Assembly: GCF_964199755.1 (NCBI RefSeq)
Contig: NC_133897.1
Coordinates: forward strand, 115,453,579-115,517,578
Direction: 5' to 3'
Origin: Larus michahellis
Lineage: Eukaryota; Chordata; Aves; Charadriiformes; Laridae
DNA: 64,000 nt
Below the pieces are notes generated by a model. That model was not told where the DNA came from. It searched no databases and saw nothing but the letters and a program-made list of their open reading frames with translations. Shown piece by piece: positions 22,667-35,200 of this stretch (position 1 is its first letter; the number at the start of each line of letters is the position of its first letter). Position numbers and translations under genes: made by a program.

Positions 22667-25600
22667 ATGGTGTTCGCTCCAGGTAAGGGCAGCCGCTTCC
22701 CGTGCCCAGCCGGGGGAGCTCAGCGGGAAGGCCCCGGCCGTGCCGGAGAGCTGCTCCGGGGGCTGCGGGGGAGGGGGTAACAGCTGAACCAGAGCTGCCG
22801 CCGAGCAGAGACATGAGGTTTCAAAGAAGGTGGCTTAGCTTAGGAGGTGTTTAGCTGTGGAGCCAGAGGTCATGAGGGTCACCCCGGTCATTCCCATCAG
22901 GGACAGGAGCCTCCTATAGAAGAGTGCAGGGGACTGTGTTTGTCAGACTGTACAAAAGGGTCAGGAATGGGACGTGGCCTTGTAGTTACTGGAGAATGTG
23001 TCTCCCCTGGCACCCACACTGGCGGCTGCCAATGAGACAATCTCTGAAACTCACGGAGATATTTTACAAATTCCATCCCCTCCTCCCCAAGTATTTAAAT
23101 GGAAGAGAACAGAAAGTTTGTTCAGGCTGTTTTTTACTGAAACAAAATTGAAGACTTCAGCAGGAGCTCATGTCTAATGTGAGACCTTGCTTTATAAGGG
23201 TGCAGAATATCTGCTGTGTAGTGTATATGTGCTACACCATAGAAGAAGGGAAGATACAGAGGATCTGAATTGGACTTGGTACACTGGGAAATAAGCAGTT
23301 TGTTGTTCAGAAAGGGATGAGAGGCCTGGGAGCTCCAGGATATGAATGTAAGCCATGCATAATGCCTTCTGTAGTGAAATGACTTGCAATTAACTTCTTC
23401 AAAGATGTATAATTGCCAGTAAAAATAGTAGCTCAATAGAAAAGAGAAAGTAAAGTCTGCAACTTGACAATGAGTAACTATTAATACCTTTGTTTTGCAA
23501 AGCTAATAAAAATTTTGTCTTGCTTTGAAATTCTATATCCAGTGTTGAAGGGATAAGAATCCAAAAGCTTTATACCTTCATTTAAAAAAATGATCTTGGT
23601 GTTGACTTTGCTAACTCAACAAAGTCTAATTTTTTTGAGAAATTAATGTCCTTTTTCAACAACCAGAAGTTCATTTTGTCTCTTTAATGGCACAGTTGTC
23701 TAATTTGATATTTTCCCATACAGCCTGTTCTGAAATTGGAATGAAGTTATTTATCTTAGTAGAACCAGCCACTGTTTTTCGTATTACACCTTTCAGTATT
23801 AGTGTCTCTTTTCTGAACTCCTTTTATCTGGCAGTCTGTCACCATTAACTGAACTCATTTTTGAAATGCACCACGGGATGGAATACTGCAGAAAGAGATT
23901 AAAATAATGGAAACATGCTTATTTTCCCCAAAGGCTGACAATGAACAAACCCCAAATCTCATTAATAACTACATGAATTGTTCATTTCACAACTCTAATC
24001 CATAAAGAAAAAAAAAATCTGTCTTGTATAGTCATTCTTCTTCAGTCTGCTTTTACACAAAGAAAAGCCTGTGGTTTCCTTGCAAATGTTGTCATAATAT
24101 ATGTAGGGTAACTAAGTAGGAATTTGCAGAAGAGATGATAAAGCAGTCAGAGGGGCTTGACAGTCTCTTGTATTCAGACAGAGCAAGTCTGAGTAGACTG
24201 CATTTTTTTATCACTTTTCTTCACTGTAAATCAGCCCTGCCCTGGCGTTATCTCTTCTCCAGATATTTAAAAAAAATAATCAGGATTTTGTACATCTTTA
24301 GCATCTTCATAGTACTTAAGGCTATATGATATAGGAATTCTCTAAGTTTACTAAGAAATTGAGTTTCATTTCTTGAGTCAACTTTCTGATTTTATCTCAC
24401 TGTGATAAATGACCTTATTTTCTGTTTCTTTATTTGTTGCGGGGGGAGGCAGGAGGAAGAAAAAGATATGTCTAACTATAAATGGTTAGGCTTGGAATGG
24501 TAACATCCTTCCAGAAGGGGTGTGGAAAAAAAGAGAAGAAAACAACAACAACCAAAAGGAAACTCTTTTCCAGAAAAAATAACAGAACTTGTTACCTGAA
24601 GACAAAGATAAGATTTTGCATATGAATAAGATGATGCTCACTTCCTTCAGCTAGCGGCTACATTGTTGCAGAGTACTGAATTAGCGTGCTATGTTTATAA
24701 ACTGTCAAGTAGAAGAAGCTTACCCAGTTTAAATATACTTTTTAAAAGGTGAAGCCAACTGACTATTGACTGAATAGATACTTTCCTGTTAAGCTTCAGC
24801 TCTTTTCCCTAAATCTTACAACCAGCTAATATGTAAAAAAACCAAAAACAAACCCAACAACCCAACACCTCCCACCAAAACCCCACAAAACAAACAAACC
24901 AAGAAAAAACCACCCACCACCCCCCTCCCTCCAAAACAGGCCTGAATATTACTGAGATAGATAGGTCAAAATTTTTACAAGAAGGCCACTGTTTCATGTT
25001 CAAAATTGGACTTTCTGGCTCATTGTAGACAGTATGTTGCTATTTACAGGTATGCAAAAAGCTACTATTCATATGTGACCTTTCTTCATACCCAGTGTTA
25101 ATTAACTTTAATCTGTTCCAGAAAAAGTAACTGAGAAAAGTACATTTTTCCTTAGTTTAATCTGAATGGGGCTTCGTTGCACTTTGTTGTGCTGTTTGAC
25201 TGATGATAGGTTGGTGTATAGGAAATGCACTTTATGAGATGTCTGTGAGTTCATTACACCTGGAGGATTCCCAGATGATGTGCTGCCTTTACAACAAGGG
25301 ATGATCCATGTAATGGAAATGCGGACGAAGTACACATTGCAAAGTTTAGCTTCTTTACTTTTCTTGGACTGAACCGCTTTAGGTAGCCTGACAAATAGAC
25401 AAAAAAGTGTCACTGATTGTCAGATGTAATGATGGATGTATGCATGGGACTGTGGTAGAGAAGCATGAAACTTCAAAGTTTTGGGTTAGGTCAAAAAGCA
25501 AAGAGAAGTCATCATTTTTGAATTAGCAGATTTTCTTAAAAGACTTCAGAAGAAAGTGTATTACAGAACTTAAAAAAAATACCAATGCTGAACTAGCTTA

Positions 25601-28600
25601 TAAAAGATTGATAAATATAAATAATTCCACAGATTAAATATCTGTAATTTTAAGGTAAGGAAAGAATCATTATTAAAACATTTTGTTCTAAAGCATCAGC
25701 AAAAAATATAGAAAGCAGTAAGCCTCCTGTTACCATGTCATTAGTTACAAAGGAGTGATCATTTCCAATATCAAGCTAACTGATCATTAATAATCTTATT
25801 TTTGTTTTTAAATAAACCCATAAGATTTAACAATAATTTTAAATATTGCTAATCTATATCATACAACCTCTTTGCAAATTGCTTTCAGTTACTTTCCCCC
25901 AAAATGACTATGGGCATATCCTATGCTTATTTTCAGCCCTAAAACTTTTTAAAGTGAAAAGCTAAAATAAAATTTAAAATAATACTGTTTACTGCCAATT
26001 TAGCCTGATACAAACATGTTTTTCATGCTCCAAGGATCTTTTTTCTGATGCTATTTTGCACAAGTCACTCAAATGCTTATGTCTTAGACCTTTGCCCTTA
26101 TGTGTGTGTATTAATATAGCACAAAAATGGCCTGCATTTTTAAAACTAGCTTGGGAATAAAGTTATAAACATGTAAGGATGTTTGAGCTACCTAATGGCT
26201 TTTCTAAGCAACTCTTGCTAGATTACAATTTCAGTGACTATTTTAGTATATTTTGAGAATTTTACTTTATAATGTGAGACTGTAACAAATTACCAAATTA
26301 CAGAGCCTAATTGCAGGCCATCACTCTTTCACCCAGTTGGTACTGTACAGAGCTATGTTGGCTTGAATAGGAATTTGTATTTTTGGCTAAATAATGTCTT
26401 TTAGAAAGGAATCAGTTTTGATCTTGAATATATCAAGAAAGATTGTAACATTTACATTGTCAGCTTTTTCCAGTGTCCGAATGCTCCCACCCTTTAAGCT
26501 TGTATCTACTTTGAATTGTGTGATTTCATCTTTCAGGTGAATCTTGTTATTTTTCAGTGTAATTTGAAGAATTCATTCTTACCTGACATTTTCTCTGTAA
26601 CTAGGAACACACAGGACTTACTTATGAGCCTGCAATCCCAAAAGGAGGAGGAGGAGGTAGAACTCACTTTTTGCATCAATATTTTTATTTAAAAAAAAGA
26701 TGTGTGAGCACACTTTAAGTTTAAAGATAAACATTAGAGAGGTCAGAATATTCACTGCTCAGCACCTTTTTCTTACAATAGCAACGCCAATAGCTTTTCA
26801 ACTAGCTTTTCAGCAGCACAGCTGTTCTTAACATTTTTAAGCTAGGAACAGTATAGCAGACTTGCATAATGACACTGAAGATCAGAAGCACATCCTGTAC
26901 CAAACATTTTAGGAATCTCATTAAGCTGCAATTGATGACATAGCAGCTGCACGCTGAAACAGATGTGCTTACTTGTCTGAATAGTCCCAATCTTATCTAG
27001 CGGAAAAGCTGGGAAAGCAACAAACCTGTTGTGCTGCTGGGTGTGAAGACATGAAATTTCTTGATAGCCTTTTTCTTTTTTGATTATAGAGTTACAGGTA
27101 CTGTGGAGAACCTTGTCTGCAATGCACAGATCAAGACACTGTGGAGGGACTTTAATGAATGGCAAAATTGCTACCAATAACTTTACTTTTTTGAAGATAA
27201 CCTGTTGTGAGATATCGCCAGTGTTTGCACTGAATGTTGTACTCTGTGATTCTCCGTTCTGAAGTGCTTTTCACCCATGGTAACAATTGTAGTAAGGCAG
27301 GGCACAATCCTTGTCTGTGTTAACTGGTTAACTGCTGTGCTACATTCTGCTAATGCTCTAAGTTCTGCAGTACCAACCAACCCCCTTCCCCAGCCTCCCC
27401 CTTCCCCTATATAAGATGTAATAGTATATACATGTAGAATTCTTTCTCATGAGCTTAGTGTTGACAAAGACCATGTCATGGACATAGTTCAGAGGCTACA
27501 GGCAAGACTGTTCGGCAGAACACATGAAATCTGATGTAATGGTTTTCTTGTCCAGAATTTGTGATGAGTATGATATGCAGGCCAGTTGCCCCCCAAAAGT
27601 ATCTAACTGAGTGTATTTGCAGCTGAGAGATCTCAAAAATACATCAAAGTGTTTGTCATCTGGTAGGAAGAAATCATATAGGAGGAAATTTCTTGTTCTT
27701 TTTTACTGAGGAAAAACTGTTTCTTGTGCTGACCTCTCCCTAATGATGCATTGATCTTTCCCCTGCTGTGAAACTCCACTAGCAGATCTCATTAGTGAGG
27801 TGAAAGAAAGTTAGTTCACGGATATTCAGAAATGTGATGAAATTAGCAAGCTTAAAAAGTAGTCAACAGTCATAGGTACAATATTTCTTTAAACTATGAA
27901 TCAACACAGTGTTAAAAACTGACACGGAATTTACTTTTTCAAATTATTTTTAACAGAACTGAAGGCTTAAAGAAACAAGGCTGGCGCTTTTCACTTCCAT
28001 ATCACTGTTGAATCCCATTCAGGTTAGCAGTGAAAAGAATTCTGTCTTCTCGGTGGCTGTATAGTGGCCTGTAGTGAAGGAGCTGTTCATAGTCGGGGGA
28101 TGGTGGTAATAAGTGATACAGTCATTGTTAACATCCTTACTGGGACGGTGTATGGACCTCATGTATTGAGCAGGAAAGTCAAATGGTGAATGTACAAAAG
28201 GAATGAGTTACACTGACCTCTAAAATTTGTCCCTCCAAATCATTATTCTTCTAGATGAATTGCTCTGTTGTACTTGTTATAGACATAAATAATATAATTC
28301 CAACTTTGTAAGCTTTATCATGATAATGGAAATTAAATGCACTTACTGTAAAATGCAGCGAGGGGTAGATTTATTCCTGTACCTACAATCTTGTCTATTA
28401 AGGATTTTATTGAGGACATAATCTGTTGTATTAAGTTTACAAATACTAAGTTAAGCAAAAATTCTTTGCAAGCAATGTACTAATAATTTCTTTATAAGCT
28501 TTCTTAAGTTATCTGAGTACTGGTTACCCGTTTGTAGTGTGTTCTTTCCATAAAGATTTGCAAGCTCCTACACAAGATTTATTTTATTTAAGGGATTGCA

Positions 28601-29250
28601 ATTGGAGCAGAATCTTTATTGATGTTAGCAGAAATGAAAAGCTGACCTGAATAGCCATAAAATGCTTCAGGTTCTCTTAGAATGCTTTGCCGGGGAAGTC
28701 AAGGCAGGTGAGCCCTGTGCTGCTGTCTTCTGACCCTGCAAATGACTGTAGTCATGTTATCAGAAGATGCTGTTTTTCTTCGTCAAGAGAGTCTGAAATT
28801 TTCAGCCTGAAGAGCCATATTCTGCTCAAATATTTCTCTAATGGTAAGGCAAATATAATCTCCTGTGGGTTACTTACATTTGCTTCGCTTTGTGGTATGC
28901 GTATTTGATATAATGACACTGTATTTTCTTACTTTGATCAGTGAATCTGCTCACCATTTGTCAGTATGGACGGTGTGCATATCCATTACTGCTTCTGTTA
29001 GGTACTTGCAGATTTTCATTACATTTTGTCTTAAAGTAAGTTTTCTTAATAGAGCTGAAAATATTTCTCTGTGAAGTTAAAGAATTAGCTCCAAGAGGGG
29101 AAAACAGCATGTCATGGCATCCTGTTGCAAATAGGGATGCCATCAAGATTACAGCTATGAAAAAAACATGGTTTTTATTCTTTCAGGGTACACTTTAAAT
29201 TTATATAATCTTTGATTCACTTTCTGTTGTGAGTTTGTGTATATACATAC

Positions 29251-29283
<33 letters not shown>

Positions 29284-32200
29284 CAAAAAAATCTCAGCCT
29301 CGATTAGTAGTAGCCTTATGTACAGCTTTCAAACTCTGCTCACATTTTAAAATAAGCAGGAAAGTTTTTCTAGACTGTTTTGTTCATGTGCAAATTTAGG
29401 GTTTTGGGGTTTTTTTTCTAGAGATAAGGAAGGGCTCTGCTTCAGCTGAGGTTTAACTAGACAACATCTGAAATTGGACTCTGAATAATCGGATAAAAAT
29501 GAAACACATCTAAAATGTAGCAGGATGTTTTCACTGACTTGCTGGCTTTTGACAGGTTGCATAACCTCTTCCCTATTTTCTTCACTTAAAAAAAGCCAAA
29601 CAGTCAGGTTCAGATTTTTAATTAGCCCGTGCAGAGTCCTTCAAGACCAAAACCCACAAGAGTTGCAGAAATATAAACACAACAGCTACCAAAATAAAAC
29701 TTAAGTAGTGGAATATGCCTTCATTGAAAACTTTTTCCTTTCACTTATGCTATGCAGTGGTAGATAGCAAAAATCTTCTAACACCTGGCAAAGTTAGGTA
29801 CTTCAATGGGAATTTGTGCAAGTTCACCAATAAGCTTCTTGGTACAGATTCAGAAGCCTAAATGTTATCTTGCTTTTTGTGCTTAATGTTTCCTTTTTGG
29901 CTAGGAATCTCTGAGCACCTGAACAGTAGAAATAGAAGGCAGGGGGAGTTAGATGACATATGGGTTACCTCTATCTGTGCCATTGGACCTCTCCCTCCAT
30001 GGGAGAAGCACAGCAGGTGATGCAGAGAGATTTCTTGTTTCAGTATTTGAAGCATGTTCCCTAAAAGAAATAGGAACATTTTACAGATGAAGAGAATTTA
30101 AGTTTTGCATTAACTTTGGAGCACCTAGTCCCAGATGCTCTTTAGGATGTATCTGATTTTTAATACACTGAACCCGAGCCTAGGAGTTAAAAATCTTCCT
30201 AAGTTAAGGTTAGTTTGCAGTATTAGATCCAGATATTTTCCTTCTAGGACCAAAATCTGAGTATCACACTTATGGGTTTGGGTGTGGCAGAATTTGCAGT
30301 GACTACTACTTTGAACTTCATCCAGTCTTCAAAGCTGAAAAGACGTAGTCCTTAGGGAGCGAATTTATTGCTATATGTGAAAATATCTAGAAAACATATA
30401 GATTGAAGTGTATAATCTGTTTTTAGTTAGTCTTATTAAAATAGGCAAGAAATCTTACTAAAATGTGTTGAGAAAATGCTTAAGAATAGACAATGTATCT
30501 GTAGATCCCAACAACCTCTTAATCTAAAAAACTTTGGAAGCTTCATTTTGGCTTGTGTATTTTAAATAGTATGAAATAACTCACTGGAGTCTTCAAAAAG
30601 ATGGCTTTTATACAGCAAACAAACCAAAGAGACTTCCTGATATGCTTTTTTCTTAAGAATGAGCAGAACTCAGTAGAAAAAAAAATTACGAAAACTCAGT
30701 TCAGATATAGCTAATGTCTGGATCAAAAAGATACAATTAAGTATTACTATGGAGATATTATTATGTCCTTTGAGACAGTTTATCTGCATTTCTGCTCTTC
30801 TGTTTTGCCCTTCCATTCCTCCTGGATTTGTGTTTGGAGCAGGGGTGTTCCTGCTTCATTCTTATAATTTGTTTTGAAGAGCAAAGTAGTCTGCGTTGGC
30901 CCCCTTCCTAATACAGTTCCTCTTCCTTGCTGGTTGTACAGCAGGAGTTAAGGAGTGAGGTTTGGCCAGAAAATATAACTGAACTGAGCCGTGACTTTTC
31001 TAGTGGAAGTGAGTGTTAAAATTCCCAGCACACCACAGGTTAGGGAATTGGAAAAACACAACAATCTTATATGAAAGTACTTTTAGTATTTCTGATACAG
31101 TTCAATGTCCTCCCTTCTTCCTCAAGGAATTAAGGCAACTGAGGATTGCCCTCGGATACATGACAGCTATCAGTCAGGATAGCTCCATTTTAGAGCATGA
31201 GAAGCAGTACTGGATAGAACTAATTCTAATACAGTTAAGAATACATTTCTTATTTAATTGTTTTAAGATTAAATTTACAACTTCATTGCAGGACCTCTTC
31301 ATGAGGTCTCTGAACTGGCATCGTTACTGACATTGAGACAAATCGGGTTTCTAATCTTGTAAATAGTTTGATGATACTTATGCATAAAGTTGGGTTTGTG
31401 CACATGTGTTGGAAAGCCTTCAACCCTGGCTGACTGCCGTGTTCATTCATTCTGTATGTAATTAACATGACTCATTAACACTTCCTGATTATGGATGCTG
31501 TGCAGCCTCATTTTTTATGTGTTCTTCAAATCAGGCTTCTAGTGATGAAATCCTAGCATCAACCTATAAGGCAAATCAAAGAAGATTTTTTTTAAACATT
31601 TCAATTCACAGGTTACAAAATATTCGCCAGAAGCGGCTCACCTGAAACTTCCATGCTGTGGCCGGCAAGATGGAGAGATAGGTCACTGCCTAGTGCCAAT
31701 GGGAGGTTAAAGAACTGAACTTCATTTCTTGTAGTAGAAGAATTACAATATTGATGCAAAGAATATTACTGTTAGTTACTACAACATATACACATACGTT
31801 ATGTCATTACAAACTTGCCAGGTTCTTTAATTTTTCAAAATATCTACAGTTTGTAAACACAATTTAGGTAATAATCTGCAACTTTTTTCCATAAGTACAG
31901 CTCCCATGCATCCATACTGGACCTTGTGATGAAGTCTCATCAACACAGTCTTGCTTACTTATGCTTCAATTCCATTTAAAATGTCATTAGTACTGACAGT
32001 TGGATTATAAAAATCACAGTAGTAATTTTCAATAGAATTTAAATAGATTTACCAGAAAGCAGTATTTTCATAGGTTTATTATTAATTTTTATTAATAATG
32101 GAAAAAAAAATTCTAATGTTGCAATGCTTCAGAAAATAGTATAGTGGTTAACTATTGGAATCCAAAGCAATATATTGATAAAAAAACAGTAAATTTTCTG

Positions 32201-35200
32201 GTTAAAGGATATACCTGCATAATCCCATGTAAAAATGAAGAAAGAATATTTGCTTCATGGCTCTTTCAGCTTCAGAAATTTTGCATAATTTAAAATTGTA
32301 GCTAAGAGGGGAATATTTTGGTTAATTGTGAGTTCTAAATTGCTCAGAAGTTTGCTTAGAGGAATGTGATTTTTATTGTTAGCTTTGAATATGGTTAAGC
32401 TCAAAGTTTTTTACACAAACAAAAATTTCTTTTTTCCAGAACAGCTTTAATGGTATTCATTTGCTGGAATTAAACTGCATTTGTTATTCCTGTGAAGAAC
32501 AACATAAACTTTTGTCCTCTGTTGCATGGCCCTTGGGATTCATGGAACCTGTCATATAAGCAAAACTGTTCTTTTAAAATGCAATGTTTGTATTGTGCCT
32601 CAAGACAGAATGAGACCCAACCTGCAGGAAGACATGATGAGCTGCATAAATGTCACATGCTTTGAGGAAAGGTGAATTAAAATTAAAGGCATTCCTTTTC
32701 TCCTGGGAAAAGCAATAACCTCATACAGGTGAAGAAGCAAAAGGGATAATTGAAGGACAGTAGAAGTTCCCTGAGAGTGGATGTACGTTCATGGTCATGC
32801 GCACTCATGCATAACTAATGTCTTCTCAAAAAGTATGGGATAAATTATTTCTAGTCCATGTTCTTCAAGAGTCCAAATTTCCTTCCTATCACAACTCATT
32901 CACCATTTAGCCCCTGCTCTCTTTCCACGTGAGAAATGTTGCTTCTGTTACCTTCTAAATCACTGATTCTGCATATACTGAAAGGTGTCTCCTTCCCCCA
33001 CAGTTCACTGCCAGCATTAGTGGATCTGGAACGGTCTTGCATCTTTGCAAGAGCAAGGTCATGCCTGTGGTAGTTTAGCTTCATAATAGTATTCCCAGCA
33101 ATCCTATGAAAAGATATGGTGGAGAACTTAACTGCTGATTCAAACAAATGAACTGTGGTTGAGTGTTACTTAGTAGCAGTGTTTATTTATAAGAATAAGT
33201 GTTATTTATAAGAATATTAAATTTAACTTGTAGCAAGCTGAAAGGGAAAAGGCACAGGGAATATCAACAGGAAGTGCAGGAGACTGATTGCAGGCTGGAA
33301 GTGAAGTGTGTAAATGAGAAAAGGTCCATATGCAACCAGAGTGAAGTTCTTCAAGATTTGATCTGTGCTAAATGCTCTTTCTCTGTAGCTATTATTTTCC
33401 ATGCATACTTTTCTAGGCATATTCCATAGTCCAGAAACATCACAGAGACTGTCTCCCACACAAGGTGCTCTTGGACTTAAACTAGTATTAGTTCTAGTAA
33501 TTGTAATGAATTAACTTCAAATGCTTTTAGCCTTTTTCCAAACTGCTAGCATATTTTCCTTCACAGGGAACATCTTCAAGCAAGCCAAGAGAATTTCGAG
33601 GTACTGATATATGGCACTAGCTTTAGATGAAAGTGGAATATGTGACTGATTCCTGCAGTCAGTCCAAGATTTTGAGCTTTTTTAATCTCTCAAACTATAC
33701 TTTAGATTGAAGAACCAGGTTGGTGTTTGCAAATTGCTTTTAATCTGCTATGTTAGTTGGCACAAAACTTACCAAGTGAAAGATAAGGTAATAAAAACAT
33801 GCTAAAGAGTTGACTTTGTCACGTCTTAACGATAAAATTGCTACCTTGCGTTTAACATCACTTAACCTGGATTTTTCAGTTCTCTATTTACAGAATTAAG
33901 GTGCTGGGTTCCTGTATAAATCAGGTGAGCATTAAAGTTAGAGAATAAGTAGAAAAGATTTTCTGACATCAAGAGAAAAAAAAAAGTAGTCATTAGACAA
34001 GAAGAACTAGTAGGCAGAATGCTGTTTCCGCTATCCTGCAAGTTTTTCCCAGCAATTCCTTCAAGTGACCTTTTGTCATGGAATTTTAATTAAGCTAGTT
34101 ATTCTTCAAATCTTAAAAAAAATATCATAGATAAAGATTAATTGTATCTTATCACCCTAGTAACTCTTATTTTGATTAGCTAAACACTTAGACAACAGGG
34201 GCGACGTCTCTGTTTTACCTAATTGAAAATATGCAGTTCTTAAAATGCCTGATTAATTCTATAGGCACTCAAATTTCTGCCTTTGTTTATGTCCACAGCA
34301 GTCTGTGTTTCAGCAGGGTGGAGCAGTTTGATAGATACGTTCCAGCCTAGCACCTTTGGGATCCTTGCATGAGTCATTTCTGCTTTCCTTGTCAGTCCCT
34401 CTCTTCTTGCTCAGAGTAGGTCCAGCATATCAATAAATAAATGAGCTTCTCAGAAAACAGCTTTGTGCTAACTGATTTCCTTGAAATCAATAATTGAAAG
34501 AAGAGGAGGTAGTCAGGATACTCTTCCAGAGACTGCTCTTTACTCCTTCAGGAACTGGAAAAGCTGGGTTTATGGCATCCTCACCAACTAGAATCATAGG
34601 ATCACAGAAGGCTTGGGGTTGGAAGGGACCTCTGGAGATCATCTTGTACAAATCACTGCTCAAGCAGGGTCACCTAGCCCAGGATCTTGTCCAGATGGGC
34701 CAGCACACACCCAGGTGAACTGGACATTTGTGTCTGACTACTTGATGTGTCTGGATCCTGTCTGGCTGGATCCAGCTCCTACAAGTAATGGTCCCAATGC
34801 AGGGTAAGATGTCTATGCAGTGTCAGATATCTCCCTCAAAAAAGGCTAGTATTTTCACTATTGCTTTCTAATGTAGATGGTCAGCATAAATTGCCAATGG
34901 TCTCGTTGGTGACATCACCCCAGGCCAAAGTCTTGACTCTCTCCATGTCCAAAGCCGATTAGCTGTTGTTACCTGGGTTACTGCTACCCTAACCGTGTTA
35001 TATAGATGTAAAATTGTTACGAGTTAGTTTGAACTGCCTTATTTCCTTTCGGTTCATATCTATACCTAAGTCATCACAGGCAGGGCAGAAGTACTCCAGA
35101 GGTTTGGGGCTCTCTGTTTTTGGTTTGTTTTCCCAGCAAATAAAAGAATCACCTAACGAGTTAGAGCTGGACAGAGGTAATCTAGGTTTTAGCTGAGTGG

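Larger units (their letters stand above)
22200..22790 (+). promoter_or_regulatory. AKAIN1: CpG-island promoter of AKAIN1
   Basis: A GC- and CpG-rich block of about 0.6 kb stands alone in AT-rich surroundings and contains the AKAIN1 initiator exon. Within it are a homeodomain-type palindrome (22246-22261), a GT microsatellite (22373-22389), a G tract (22394-22401) and the four-copy 36-bp repeat with REST-like motifs (22518-22661). No TATA box is evident. An ATG at 22378 opens a long GC-driven frame that overlaps the AKAIN1 start in another frame. It would act as a restrictive upstream ORF only if transcription begins upstream of it. Confidence 0.8.

Noticed and set aside
22219-22814. Repetitive proteins (Thr-Ser-Asp-Ser or Leu-Ser-Glu-Val repeats) read from both strands of the AKAIN1 island
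   Set aside because: They are frame-preserving products of the 36-bp non-coding minisatellite and the GC bias, not a repeat protein.
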